From Streptomyces sp. VRA16 Mangrove soil (GTDB taxonomy: Bacteria; Actinomycetota; Actinomycetes; Streptomycetales; Streptomycetaceae), in contig NZ_JAFVLN010000001.1 of assembly GCF_017377775.1 (NCBI RefSeq), positions 186,001-250,000 of the forward strand: 64,000 bases of DNA. The letters are read 5' to 3'. Position numbers and translations under genes: made by a program. Positions 50,583-60,289 of the stretch are shown here, one piece after another. Positions within the stretch are counted from its first letter, which is position 1. Every line of letters starts with the position of its first letter. The notes below the pieces were generated by a model. It made no database searches. It was not told the origin of the DNA and saw only the letters and a program-made list of their open reading frames with translations.

Positions 50583-53001
50583 CTGCTTCTTCCAGGGTTA
50601 CGTCCACCGGCGTGGTGAGCCGCCGGTCGTGGCCGACCTCCCGGGTGGGGCCCGTCAATCGTACGGCAGCCCGGCAGGGCAGATTCTGCGACGAGTCGCC
50701 GACCTGCACCTCCACCTCGCCGGGTTCGACGATCCGGGCGAGAGCGCGGCCGGTGAACGCGGTCCGGTCGGCGTGCACCCGGAAGGCCACCCGCGCGCTC
50801 GCCCCCGGGGCCAGGTCGACCTGGGCGAAGCCGGTCAACTGCCGCACAGGGCGGCTGACTTGGGCGACAGGGTCGCGCAGGTACAGCTGGACGACCTCGC
50901 GTCCTGGCCTGGCGCCGGTGTTGCGCACCCGTACCGACACCGTGAACTCGCCGTCGGTGGGGACGTCGTGCGCGCTGACGTGAAGGTCGTCGATCTCGAA
51001 CGTGGTGTACGAGCCGCCGTGGCCGAAGGGGAACAGCGGTGTCGGGTCGACGCTGCTGATGCCCTGCGTGTGCGCGCCGAGGGGCGGTTGCAGGTACGTA
51101 CCGGGCTGGCCGCCGGGGCGGCGCGGGATCTGTACCGGCAGCCTTCCTGCCGGCTGGACGCGTCCCGACAGCACACCCGCGATCGCCGCGGCGCCCTCCT
51201 GCCCCGGCATGAACGCCTGGACGAGGCCGGCGGACCGCGGATGCACCTCGCCCAGCGCGTACGGGCGGCCGGAGAGCACGACCACGACCACGGGCGTCCC
51301 GGTGGCGAACAGTTGCGCCAGCAACTCAGCCTGGACGCCGGGTAGTCGCAGGTCCTCCACGTCGCATCCCTCGCCCGACGTGCCGTTGCCGAACAGGCCC
51401 GCGCGGTCGCCCACCACCGCGATGCACAGCTCCGCGCCGCGGGCCGCGGCCGCCGCCGCGGCGAAACCGGACCGGTCCTCCTCGCGCACGTCGCAGCCCG
51501 GCTCGAAGACGATCTCGGCGTCCGGGAATTCGGCGCGCAGCGCCTCCACGACGGTCGGCGCCGAGATGCCGAGCGGGAGGCCGGGGTGGCGAGGCAGCAC
51601 GTGGTTCGGAAAGGCGTAACAGCCCATCAGAGTGCGCGCATCGGCCGCGCAGGGCCCCACCACGGCGACCCGGGCCGGCGCGGTACGCCCCGCGTCGGGG
51701 TCGACGAGCGGCAGCGCGCTGCCCGCGTCGAGCAGGATCACGGACCGCTCGGCCAGTTCGCGGGCCAGCTTCCGGTTCTCCGGCGAGTTCAGGTCTCTCG
51801 CCGCGGCCGGGGCGAGAGAACCCTCGGGCGTCCAGCCGGGGTCGAGGAGGCCCAACTCGACCTTCTGCGTGAGCAGTCGGCGTACCGCCCGGTCGAGCAG
51901 GGACTCCGGAAGTTCGCCCCGCCGGACCCGGTCCTCCAGGTGCCGGCCGAAGGTGAGCGTGTCCGGCAGCTCCACGTCGATGCCCGCTTCGAGTGCCATG
52001 ACGCCCGCCTCGTCGAAGTCGGCCGCCACCCCGTGCAGGCCGGCGAGGAACGCGAGCGATCCGTAGTCGGAGACGACGGTTCCGGTGAACCCCCAATCGT
52101 CGCGCAGGAGTTGGGTCAGCAGCCAGGGGTCGGCGCCGGCCGGGACGCCGTCGATGTCGGAGTAGGAGTTCATCACGGAACGGGCGCCGCCCACCGCGAT
52201 CGCCGTCTCGAACGGCGGCAGGATGACATCCATCAGCTCGCGGCGGCCCATGGGTACGGGGCCGTGGTTGCGGGCACCGCGCGCGGCCGAGTACCCGGCG
52301 AAGTGCTTCAGGGTGGCGATGACGCCCGCGCCCTCCACCCCGCCGACGTACGCGGCACCGAGTGTCGACACCAGGTAGGGGTCCTCGCCCATGGTCTCCT
52401 CGACCCGGCCCCATCGGTAGTCCCGCACCACGTCCAGGACCGGTGCGAGCCCCTGGTGCACACCGGACGCACGCAGGTCCCGCCCGATCGCCCGGCCGAG
52501 GCGGCGCACCAGGTCCGGGTCGAAGGCCGCCGCCCACGCGAGCGGAGCGGGGTAGACGGTGGCGCCGTAGGTGTTGAACCCGGTGAGACACTCCTCGTGG
52601 GCCAGGGCCGGGATGCCGAGCCGCGATCCCTTGACGACGGTGTGCTGCTGCGCGACCAGGAGAGCGGTGCCCTCCTCCGCGTTCACCGGACGGCTGCCGT
52701 ACACCCGCGTGAGATGGCCGAGCCCGTCCCGCGCCGCCTCCTCGAGCGGAATGCGTCCCGCCTCCTTGAACACGGCCTCCAGGGGCGCCACTTGAGGCCG
52801 CTCGGCCTCCCCGCCACCTTCGTCGTCGCCCGCTTCGGACCCCATGAAGTTGCCGAGCCAGCGGCTGCCGAGCTGCGCGACCTTCTCCGCCACCGTCATC
52901 TCGGCCAGCAGCGCGTCGACCCGCTCGGACACGGGCAGGGAGGGGTCCTGCCAGCGCGGCACGACCTGCCCCGTCGACGGAAGTGATTCGGCCGTAGTCA
53001 T
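50566..53001 (-). CDS. GH3 beta-xylosidase/beta-glucosidase
   Basis: An 811-residue cytoplasmic enzyme with no signal peptide. The GH3 N-terminal barrel has T-L-K-H-F-A-G-Y (K232, H233) and V-V-S-D-Y-G with nucleophile D312. A C-terminal alpha/beta sandwich and a fibronectin-like domain (about 690-780) follow. The length and layout match BxlA-type beta-xylosidases that act on imported xylobiose, though beta-glucosidase or arabinosidase activity is possible. GAGGAGG precedes ATG 53001. It is transcribed divergently from the ABC importer. Confidence 0.88.
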
Positions 53002-53039
53002 CCGTGTCCTCCTCTGGCTCTGCCTGCGGCCGCATCATC

Positions 53040-53054
53040 TCGAAACATTTTCGA
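53040..53054. promoter_or_regulatory. LacI-type operator 1 (TCGAAA-CAT-TTTCGA)
   Basis: A perfect 6-bp inverted repeat with a 3-bp centre, 39 bp upstream of the GH3 start. It resembles the CGAA-N-TTCG elements I recall for Streptomyces BxlR-type repressors, with a wider centre. Confidence 0.6.
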
Positions 53055-53114
53055 TGTCTGCCGCGGCTTTCGGGAGTGTCGTGTCAGGTTGAAGGTATGC
53101 AGAAGTGCCTTGCC

Positions 53115-53131
53115 CCACAAGGTTGTTGTGG
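53115..53131. promoter_or_regulatory. Inverted repeat CCACAA-N5-TTGTGG
   Basis: A perfect 6-bp inverted repeat directly upstream of the -35 box of the ABC promoter. It could be an activator site; no partner is identified. Confidence 0.35.
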
Positions 53132-53136
53132 ATGTC

Positions 53137-53165
53137 TTGACAGCCCTCAACCCGCTACCTAATTT
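53137..53165 (+). promoter_or_regulatory. Strong promoter of third ABC operon
   Basis: TTGACA (53137-53142), exactly 17 bp, then TAATTT (53160-53165). This is the best housekeeping-type promoter in the window, 90 bp before the binding-protein start. Confidence 0.75.
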
Positions 53166-53195
53166 GCACTCACGAGCTGAACGCTGGCTGGATTT

Positions 53196-53210
53196 CGAAA
53201 AGTTTTCACG
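53196..53210. promoter_or_regulatory. LacI-type operator 2 (TCGAAAAGTTTTCAC)
   Basis: An imperfect copy of the 53040 palindrome, about 30 bp downstream of the -10 box. A bound repressor there would block elongation of the ABC operon. Confidence 0.5.
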
Positions 53211-53254
53211 GCGGCTCATGAGTGGCCGGTGGCTCTCGAGTGCGGAGAACAGAC

Positions 53255-54595
53255 ATGGAAATCCCCCTCTCACGACGTCCCCTCTCAAGACGAACCGTCC
53301 TCGGTGTCGCCGCCGGCGTCCCGCTCTCCGCGGCGCTCGCGGCCTGCGGCTCGTCCGGGCCGACCAAGAGCGGTGCCGACGGCAAAGGGGCCACGTACTG
53401 GTACCTGAGCGGTCAGCCCGACGAGGACGTCAGAGCCAATGCGGTGAAGGCCTTCAACAAGGTCCACCCCAAGACTCAGATCGTCGGCACCTCCTTCCAG
53501 AACGACGCGTTCAAGACGAAGATCAAGACCGCGATCGGTGCCGGGAAGGCGCCCACCATCATCAAGAGCTGGGGCGGCGGGACGCTGCGCAGCTACGTGG
53601 AGGCGGACCAGGTCGAGGATCTGACCCCGTGGTTCGAGCAGCACCCCGAGGTCAAGAACAAGATCTTCCCCACCGCGTTCGCCGCGGCGACCGTGAGCGG
53701 CAAGATCTACGCGATGCCCGTCGAGCGGGTGCAGCCCATCATCCTTTACTACAACAAAAAGGTCTTCGACAAGGTCGGTGTGGAGCCGCCGCAGTCGTGG
53801 GACGACATCATGGCGCTGGTGCCCAAGTTCAATGCCAAGGGCATCGCCCCGTTCTCCCTCGGCGGTCAGTCCCGGTGGACGAACATGATGTGGCTGGAGT
53901 TCCTCTTCGACCGCATCGGCGGGCCCGAGGTGTTCCAGGCCGTCTTCGACGGCGAGAAGAACGCCTGGTCCAACCCCGCCGCCATCAAGGCCCTGGGCAT
54001 GGTGCAGGACCTCGTCAAGGCCAGGGGTTTCATCAAGGGCTTCTCGTCGATCACCGCGGACTCCAACGCCGACCAGGCACTGCTGTACACCGGTAAGGCC
54101 GCGATGATGCTGCACGGCTCCTGGTCGTACGGCATCCAGAAGCACGACGGCGGTGACTTCGTCTCCAGCGGCGGCCTGGGCTTCATGAACTTCCCGCCCG
54201 TCGCGGGCGGCAAGGGCGATCCGAGCAACACCGTCGGCAACCCCGGCGAGTACCTGTCCATCTCTTCGAAGGCGAGCGCCGCGGAGCAGAAGACCGCCAA
54301 GGAGTTCTTCGCCCAGGGCATGCTGCAGGACGCCGAGGTCAAGGCGTGGATCGACGGCGGCGGCGTACCGGTCAAGCTGGGCACGGAGAAGCTGCTCGCC
54401 GCGTCCAAGGACGCCGCCTTCCTGCAGTTCACCTACGACATCGCCACCAAGGCCAAGACGTTCAGCCAGTCCTGGGACCAGGCGCTCAGCCCGACGGCGG
54501 CGGAGACGCTGCTCGACAACATCGTCAAGCTGTTCCAACTGTCCATCTCTCCCAAGCAGTTCGCCGCCAACCTCAACGAGGTCATCGGGACATGA
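53255..54595 (+). CDS. ABC sugar-binding lipoprotein with Tat-type signal
   Basis: A 446-residue family-1 binding protein. The N-terminus combines a twin-arginine motif (S-R-R-T-V-L-G) with a lipobox A-A-C (Cys 31), suggesting Tat export and lipid anchoring. The ATG at 53255 has GGAG at 7 bases. Substrate contacts cannot be assigned by eye. It is coupled to the next permease by an ATGA overlap. By context it probably binds a short beta-xylo- or gluco-oligosaccharide that the GH3 enzyme cleaves. Confidence 0.9.
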   Translation: MEIPLSRRPLSRRTVLGVAAGVPLSAALAACGSSGPTKSGADGKGATYWYLSGQPDEDVRANAVKAFNKVHPKTQIVGTSFQNDAFKTKIKTAIGAGKAPTIIKSWGGGTLRSYVEADQVEDLTPWFEQHPEVKNKIFPTAFAAATVSGKIYAMPVERVQPIILYYNKKVFDKVGVEPPQSWDDIMALVPKFNAKGIAPFSLGGQSRWTNMMWLEFLFDRIGGPEVFQAVFDGEKNAWSNPAAIKALGMVQDLVKARGFIKGFSSITADSNADQALLYTGKAAMMLHGSWSYGIQKHDGGDFVSSGGLGFMNFPPVAGGKGDPSNTVGNPGEYLSISSKASAAEQKTAKEFFAQGMLQDAEVKAWIDGGGVPVKLGTEKLLAASKDAAFLQFTYDIATKAKTFSQSWDQALSPTAAETLLDNIVKLFQLSISPKQFAANLNEVIGT

Positions 54596-55494
54596 CCTCG
54601 CTCGCCACCCGTCCGCCCCGTCGCGGTCAGCGCAGCATCCTGCCGTGGCTGACCGTGCCGGCGCTCGTGCTCTTCGTCGGTTTCGCCGTCGTCCCGCTCG
54701 TCGGAGTCCTCGCGCTCAGCTTCACCACCTGGGACGGCATCGGCGCCCTCCACCCTTCGGGGTTCACCAGCTGGCGGGCGGTGCTGACCAGTCCCGGTCT
54801 TCCGCACGCGGTGTGGGTGACGTTCGAGGTCATGATCGCCTCCTGGGCGTTCCAGACCCCGGTGAGCATTCTGCTCGGCACGTTCATGGCGGGCCGCCAG
54901 CGCTACCGGGCGCTTCTGGGGGTGGTGTACTTCATCCCGCTGCTGCTCAGCTCCGCGGCGATCGCCGTCGCGTACAAGGCGCTGCTCAATCCCACCTTCG
55001 GGCTGGGCGCGGGCCTGGGGATCGATTGGCTCAGCAAGGACTGGCTGGGACGGCCGGGACTCGCGTTGGGCGTCGTCGTCTTCGCCGTCTCCTGGCAGTT
55101 CGTCCCGTTCCACTCGCTGATCTATCAGGGCGGTGTGCAGCAGATTCCCAAGTCCCTCTACGAGGCCGCGCAGTTGGACGGCGCCGGACGGATCCGGCAG
55201 TTCTTCAGCATCACGCTGCCCCAGCTGAAATACACCATCATCACCTCGTCGACGTTGATGGTGGTCGGATCGCTGACCTTCTTCGACCTGATCTACGTCC
55301 TGACCGAGGGCGGCCCCGGGGATGCCACCCGGGTCCTCGCGCTCGACATGTACAAGCGGGGCTTCCAGGCCAACCTGATGGGCCCGGCCAGCGCCATCGC
55401 GGTCATCCTCGTCCTGGTGGGTCTCGCCTTCGCCCTGCTGCTGCGCCGGCTCGGCGGCAAGGACGCCGCCGCGAGCCAGCTCGAAGGGGCCTGA
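54592..55494 (+). CDS. ABC sugar permease (CUT1, MalF-like)
   Basis: A 300-residue permease with six predicted helices and the EAA loop E-A-A-Q-L-D-G-A. It overlaps the binding-protein gene by 4 bp and ends one base before the next GTG. No ATPase gene follows, so it likely uses a shared MsiK-type subunit. Confidence 0.9.
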   Translation: MTSLATRPPRRGQRSILPWLTVPALVLFVGFAVVPLVGVLALSFTTWDGIGALHPSGFTSWRAVLTSPGLPHAVWVTFEVMIASWAFQTPVSILLGTFMAGRQRYRALLGVVYFIPLLLSSAAIAVAYKALLNPTFGLGAGLGIDWLSKDWLGRPGLALGVVVFAVSWQFVPFHSLIYQGGVQQIPKSLYEAAQLDGAGRIRQFFSITLPQLKYTIITSSTLMVVGSLTFFDLIYVLTEGGPGDATRVLALDMYKRGFQANLMGPASAIAVILVLVGLAFALLLRRLGGKDAAASQLEGA

Positions 55495-55495
55495 C

Positions 55496-56386
55496 GTGAC
55501 GACCACTCTGACCAAGGCGCGGCGCCAGGAGGACACCACCCGCCGCGAGCGTCGCCCGCGCCGCGCCGCCCGGCGCCGCAACTGGTTCGGCGGCCTGACC
55601 GGCTGGCTCTGGCTCGTCGTGGTCGCCCTGCCCCTGTACTGGACGCTCATCACCAGCTTCAAACAGCAGAGCACCTACTACGCGAGCAACCCGCTGGTCC
55701 CGTCGGGCGACCCCACGCTCGACAACTACCGCCTCGTCCTCGAATCCGACTTCGTCGGCTACTTCGTCAACAGCGTCGTGGTCACCGTCGGCGCGGTGGT
55801 GCCGGCGGTCGCGTTCTCCTTCATGGCCGCCTACGCGATCGTGCGCGGCGGGCGTACACGCTACCTGCGCACGGTCAACGGCCTCTTCCTGATGGGCCTG
55901 GCCATCCCGCTGCAGGCGACGGTGATCCCGCTGTACCTGATCATCATCAGGCTGCACCTGTACGACAGCCTGCTGGCGCTGGTCCTCCCGTCGATCGCCT
56001 TCGCCATCCCGCTGTCCGTCCTCGTCCTCGCCAACTTCATCCGCGACGTGCCCAAGGAGCTGTTCGACTCGATGCGGGTCGACGGGGCCACCGAGTGGGC
56101 CACCCTGTGGCGCCTCGCGGCCCCGCTCACCCGCCCCGCCATCCTCACCGTGACCATCTTCAACGCGCTGAGCATCTGGAACGGATTCCTGCTCCCGCTG
56201 ATTCTCACGCAGAGCCCCGACAAGCGGACCCTGCCGCTCGCGCTGTGGACCTTCCAGGGCCAGTACGGCGTCAACGTCCCGGCCGTCCTCGCTGCCGTCG
56301 TCCTCACCACGCTGCCGATCCTGATCCTGTACGCGTTCGGCCGTCGGCAACTGCTCAGCGGTCTGACGGCCGGTTTCAGCAGATGA
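55496..56386 (+). CDS. ABC sugar permease (CUT1, MalG-like)
   Basis: A 296-residue permease with an Arg-rich cytoplasmic N-terminus, six predicted helices and the EAA-type loop D-S-M-R-V-D-G-A, in which the usual E-A-A is replaced by D-S-M. GTG start at 55496, one base after the previous stop. Last gene of the operon; it converges on the subtilase gene. Confidence 0.88.
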   Translation: MTTTLTKARRQEDTTRRERRPRRAARRRNWFGGLTGWLWLVVVALPLYWTLITSFKQQSTYYASNPLVPSGDPTLDNYRLVLESDFVGYFVNSVVVTVGAVVPAVAFSFMAAYAIVRGGRTRYLRTVNGLFLMGLAIPLQATVIPLYLIIIRLHLYDSLLALVLPSIAFAIPLSVLVLANFIRDVPKELFDSMRVDGATEWATLWRLAAPLTRPAILTVTIFNALSIWNGFLLPLILTQSPDKRTLPLALWTFQGQYGVNVPAVLAAVVLTTLPILILYAFGRRQLLSGLTAGFSR

Positions 56387-56451
56387 CCGGGCCGCCGGAC
56401 CAGCTGGGGGCGGAGCCTGCTGTCGCGCGGCGTGCGCCGGCAGCTACGAGG

Positions 56452-58977
56452 CTATGACGCCGCCCGTACGACGGTCAGTGTCACATCGCCGTTCCGGTAG
56501 GACACCCTGAACAAGTGGTGGCCCGCGTTGAGGATCCGCCGTTCCGGCAGGGAGCGGAACGTGCCCCGGATCGAGTCGCCGCTCATGATCGTCAGAACGG
56601 TGCCCGGAGTGAGGGACGCGCGGACGTCCAGGGTGAGTTCGCCGCGCAGCACCAGGTCGCCCGCGGCCCGCACGCTCGTGCAGTCGTGGTCGCCGGAGAC
56701 GGTGACGGCGAGGCGTCCCGCATGGCCGAAGGTCACGTCGCCGCCGACGGTCAGGACGTTGCCGGGGGTGATCTCGGTGAGGGTGACGGACAGCGCGGAC
56801 GCCGCTTCCTTGGACGACAGACCGGGCTGCAGGACGCCTCGGTGGACATCGATGTCGCCGGCCACGGAACCGCTCCCACCGAGCGTGCCGCCCTTGACGG
56901 TGATCGAGCTTGCGTGCGAGCCGGTGATCGAAAGCTTCCCGGCCGCCACCGTCGTGCCACCCTCGTAGGAGTCGTCGCCCGCCATGATCAGCGTTCCGGG
57001 GCCTCGCTTGGTCAGAGAGGCCGTGTAGAGGTCTTCGTTGATCCGGTTCCGGATGTAGGCCGCGCGTGCGTCCATCCATTCCTTTCGCCACTTGACGGCG
57101 TCCTCATAGGCGATCTTGTCGTACATCTCGGGTCGGCCGTCGGTGATGGCCTGGACATGAGGATCGGCCAGAATGCCCTGCAGCACGAAGGCATGTTCGT
57201 CAAGAGTGCCGTCCGGGTTCAGTACGTTGGGGCTGAACTCACCGGCGCAGGCGATGCCTTGCTCCTCGTAACGCGTCAGCCACTGAAGATCTTCCTTTTC
57301 CCTTTCCTTGACCGCGATCTGGCTGATGTCGTTCGACCAGACGTCCAAGGGTGCTTTGTCCATGGTGTAGGTCATGGGGCCCAGGAGCTGACCGGGGCCG
57401 TACATGCCCTTGGCCAGATCGGGGATCCCCCAGCCCCAGCGCTCGTCCGGAACGCCGTCGGGCGCGGTCCAGGCGATGGATTTCCCGCTGGGGGAGGTCT
57501 GCCCGGCGCCGAGGAATGTCACGCCGTCGGACATCTTGTTGTTCGCCGTGGTACACATCACCTCGCGGACCTGCTTGGCGTCCATGTTCGGATAACGGGA
57601 GAGCAGAACTCCCATCACGGCTGTCGCGACGGGCGTCGCCGGCGATGTGCCGCTCGAGTTCGCATAGGTGGTGTCACCGCCGCTGTTCGTGGTGCGCACA
57701 CTGTTGGAAGGGGTGGACACGGTCCACCATTTGGCGAGTCCCGCCTCGTTGTACCCGAATTGCTTCGTGTATTCGGGGTTGGTCGCCGTGGGCGGTTGCA
57801 CCCCGCCCACCGCTATCCACTGGTTTTCTGCCGAGGGGTTGAAGAAGGGATACGCCGGGCGGAAGTACGGGTTGCTCCAGTCGTTGTTGCCTGCCGACCT
57901 CACGTTGACGGTGCCGCTGTCCTTGATGGCGTGCCAGATGGCGTCCATGAAGGAACGTCCGGGATATCTGGGGTTGTACTGAATGCCGCCTTCCGAATAG
58001 CTCTTCTTGAAGAAGAAGTACTGGTACTCCAGATCCTTCAAGTCCTCGTTGGGGATGATGGTCGCCATTGCCGTGGCGCCGGCGCTGTCCTTGCCGGGCA
58101 GTTGGTAGGCATGGGCGAGATTGCCGCTCACCCCAAGGTCGTTCCCCAAGCCGTCGAAGCGGGTTCTGTCAAGAGTCTGGACGTAAGAGCCCCAGCTGCT
58201 GTTGATGACCTGGGCTCCTGCGTCGACCAGGGCCTTGTTGGCTGTGTACCAGTACACGTAATCGTGGAAAGGGCCGTGGGACTGGGTGTCGGAACCGCTG
58301 GTCTTGGCAACGTACATCTTCGATCCGAAGGCGATCCCGTGCTGCTCTTTTCCGTCGCGTATGCCGGAGGTGACTCCGAGCATTCCGGTCCCGTGCCCGT
58401 AGTCACTGGTTCTCGCCTGATCGCCGGCCACGGTGAACGGCTCGCCGGCGGTGAACGGGTTCGCCGGGGTAGCCGTGTTTCGATATCCGAAGCCGGATGT
58501 GCCGTAGACGCCCTCCGCTCGCACCGGAATGATTCGCCCGGTCTGAAATGATTCATGCGTAACTCTGTAGCCCGAATCCATCATGCCCAGCGCGACGCCG
58601 CGCCCGCAGTACCCCAGGGCGTAGGCGGTGGACGCGTTCACCGCGACGAGCTGCCACGGGGAATTGACCTCTGTGCCAGAAGTGGCCGGATTGTGGCCGG
58701 TGTAGTAGCCGTATTCAGGGGTTTCCCAACTGGCTCTAGCGGCGTCCAGCTCCGCCGGACTCGTGGCGACAAAGCCGGGGTCTCCCGGGTACGAACACTG
58801 GGCGCAGCCTTCCGGGTACGCCGGCCCGCTGCCCGTTCGGCCGGAGTCGGACAGTGCGCCGGTCCTGGACGATGCCGAGGCGATTCCGGTGGGCAGAAGC
58901 GCGACGCCTACTCCGGCAGCAAGGCCGGCTCCCAGTTGCCGTACGAACTGTCGACGACTCGTGGATCCCTTGCTCAT
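56452..58977 (-). CDS. Tat-exported subtilase with autotransporter-type beta-strand repeat
   Basis: An 841-residue S8 protease. A twin-arginine signal (S-R-R-Q-F-V-R) leads to a catalytic domain with D134 in M-M-D-S-G, H195 in Y-G-H-G-T-G, N364 in S-A-G-N-N and S445 in S-G-T-S-P-A. Residues about 657-705 carry a G-x-L-x-x-x-G-x-x-x-Y-x-G-G-T-T-V-x-x-G-x-L autotransporter-associated repeat, then a beta-rich tail. There is no outer-membrane barrel, as expected for a Gram-positive host. Start 58977 has AAGGAG; the in-frame extension to 59295 is rejected. It has a long leader from a promoter at 59318-59346. Confidence 0.85.
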   Translation of the reverse strand: MSKGSTSRRQFVRQLGAGLAAGVGVALLPTGIASASSRTGALSDSGRTGSGPAYPEGCAQCSYPGDPGFVATSPAELDAARASWETPEYGYYTGHNPATSGTEVNSPWQLVAVNASTAYALGYCGRGVALGMMDSGYRVTHESFQTGRIIPVRAEGVYGTSGFGYRNTATPANPFTAGEPFTVAGDQARTSDYGHGTGMLGVTSGIRDGKEQHGIAFGSKMYVAKTSGSDTQSHGPFHDYVYWYTANKALVDAGAQVINSSWGSYVQTLDRTRFDGLGNDLGVSGNLAHAYQLPGKDSAGATAMATIIPNEDLKDLEYQYFFFKKSYSEGGIQYNPRYPGRSFMDAIWHAIKDSGTVNVRSAGNNDWSNPYFRPAYPFFNPSAENQWIAVGGVQPPTATNPEYTKQFGYNEAGLAKWWTVSTPSNSVRTTNSGGDTTYANSSGTSPATPVATAVMGVLLSRYPNMDAKQVREVMCTTANNKMSDGVTFLGAGQTSPSGKSIAWTAPDGVPDERWGWGIPDLAKGMYGPGQLLGPMTYTMDKAPLDVWSNDISQIAVKEREKEDLQWLTRYEEQGIACAGEFSPNVLNPDGTLDEHAFVLQGILADPHVQAITDGRPEMYDKIAYEDAVKWRKEWMDARAAYIRNRINEDLYTASLTKRGPGTLIMAGDDSYEGGTTVAAGKLSITGSHASSITVKGGTLGGSGSVAGDIDVHRGVLQPGLSSKEAASALSVTLTEITPGNVLTVGGDVTFGHAGRLAVTVSGDHDCTSVRAAGDLVLRGELTLDVRASLTPGTVLTIMSGDSIRGTFRSLPERRILNAGHHLFRVSYRNGDVTLTVVRAAS

Positions 58978-59214
58978 CTCTGGCTCCTTCTCGACGGGTC
59001 GATATCTCTGACGGGTCGGGGCAGAATGCTGCCCCCGGCCCCATGGTCGATACGTGCTGGTCAGGATGGAACGATGCGCTGTTCTGTCGCCTCTGCGAGG
59101 CGCCGGGTGCCGACGGCATTGCGCGGGATTCCGGTCGCGGCGATTCAGGGTGGGAATGAAGCGAACTGTGCGGCCGTGAGTCGCGGCCCGATCGGCCCTT
59201 GCGAACCGGCGCGG

Positions 59215-59246
59215 TGCTCGCATCCTTGCGGCAGTAGATGCGAACA
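59215..59246. promoter_or_regulatory. Inverted repeat in subtilase leader
   Basis: tgctcgcatc (59215-59224) and gatgcgaaca (59237-59246) pair at 9 of 10 positions across a 12-bp loop. The repeat lies about 240 bp before the subtilase start, within its predicted untranslated leader. It could be an operator or an RNA hairpin. Confidence 0.4.
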
Positions 59247-59317
59247 CAGGGAAGCCTGCCACGTCGGAACGACGGACTGCTGCTCTCCCATGCACAGCCT
59301 CCCCAGGTGATCAGCAG

Positions 59318-59346
59318 ATTAGACTTCGGCGGAAGCGCCTCGTCAA
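59318..59346 (-). promoter_or_regulatory. Promoter of subtilase gene
   Basis: On the minus strand TTGACG (59346-59341), 17 bp, TCTAAT (59323-59318). This is a strong match, implying a leader of about 330 bases. The rest of the 58978-59605 gap shows no gene. Confidence 0.6.
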
Positions 59347-59570
59347 GAGGGCAACATCCGTCCATCAGAGGGTGTTTGAGCGACATTCCGTATTGATGCG
59401 CGGAACTGTCGGAGGGTGGTTTTTCAGGGGGTTATGGGTGATGAAACACCCGGAAGATCCCGCTCTCCCGCGGCGGCTTCTTCTGCGCAAGGCGCGCCAG
59501 GGGCAGGTGCGGCCCCCTCCGTGGCGGAGCGCTGCGGCGGCTCCGCGCACCCTGCGCCGGGCGACGGGCA

Positions 59571-59599
59571 TTGCGCATTCGGCCGTCACTGTTCAATAT
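59571..59599 (+). promoter_or_regulatory. Promoter giving a leaderless CGNR transcript
   Basis: TTGCGC (59571-59576), 17 bp, CAATAT (59594-59599). The GTG start begins 7 bases after the -10 box, so transcription would start at or next to the codon. Confidence 0.5.
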
Positions 59600-59605
59600 G
59601 GTTAC

Positions 59606-60154
59606 GTGAATCATGCCTTCCCTTGCGGGACCCTTCCCCTGGACTTCGTCGGTACTCTGCGCGCGCGGCGCAATGAGCTGCCCACGGAGAAGCTCGCCAC
59701 GCCCGATCTGCTCGATGACTGGTTCGTGGAGTCCGGGATGGTCGACGAACCGCCCCGGGCCGACGAGGTCGACCTGGAGACCGCGATCGATCTGCGTGAA
59801 GCGATCTACTCGCTGGTGGCGGCCCGGCTCGCGGGCGAGAGTCTGCCCGGCGCCGATGTCGCCGAGGTGAACCGGCAGGCCGCGGGCCTGCCGGTGAAGA
59901 CGCAGCTCGTCGAGGGCCAGGTGCGGCACACGGCGTCCGTCTCCCAGGCGCTCGCGACCCTCGCCCGTCACACGATCGAGATCGTCGGCGGTGACGAGGC
60001 GGCTCTGCTGCGTGAGTGCGCGCGCCCCGAGTGCACCCAGGTCTACCTCGACCGGTCGCGCGGCCACCGGCGTGAGTGGTGCGCCATGCGGACCTGCGGC
60101 AACCGGGTCAAGGCCGCCGCCTACCGGGCGCGTAAAAGTCCCGCCGGGGCCTGA
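59606..60154 (+). CDS. CGNR zinc-finger protein (ABATE domain)
   Basis: A 182-residue protein. The N-terminal domain starts N-H-A-F-P-C-G-T-L-P-L-D-F-V-G-T, with an R-E-A-I-Y-S-L motif (ABATE/DUF1470-type, about 5-125). The C-terminal treble-clef zinc finger has C-A-R-P-E-C and W-C-A-M-R-T-C-G-N-R (about 138-175). Such proteins are thought to be stress-responsive transcription regulators. No ribosome-binding site precedes GTG 59606; the promoter position suggests leaderless translation. Confidence 0.82.
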   Translation: MNHAFPCGTLPLDFVGTLRARRNELPTEKLATPDLLDDWFVESGMVDEPPRADEVDLETAIDLREAIYSLVAARLAGESLPGADVAEVNRQAAGLPVKTQLVEGQVRHTASVSQALATLARHTIEIVGGDEAALLRECARPECTQVYLDRSRGHRREWCAMRTCGNRVKAAAYRARKSPAGA

Positions 60155-60289
60155 GTCCGGCACATGCTCTGAGGGCCGGGTTCGATCGACAACTCAACAT
60201 GTAACCGTCTTGACGGGTGACGGAATGAGGGGGAGACTCGTGACTGTCCGGATGACACACGGACGTGATCCACGAAGTGGAGGACGGTC

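Noticed and set aside
58978..59295. N-terminal extension of the subtilase to 59295
   Set aside because: The extension is arginine-rich with no signal features, whereas the start at 58977 has AAGGAG and a twin-arginine signal.
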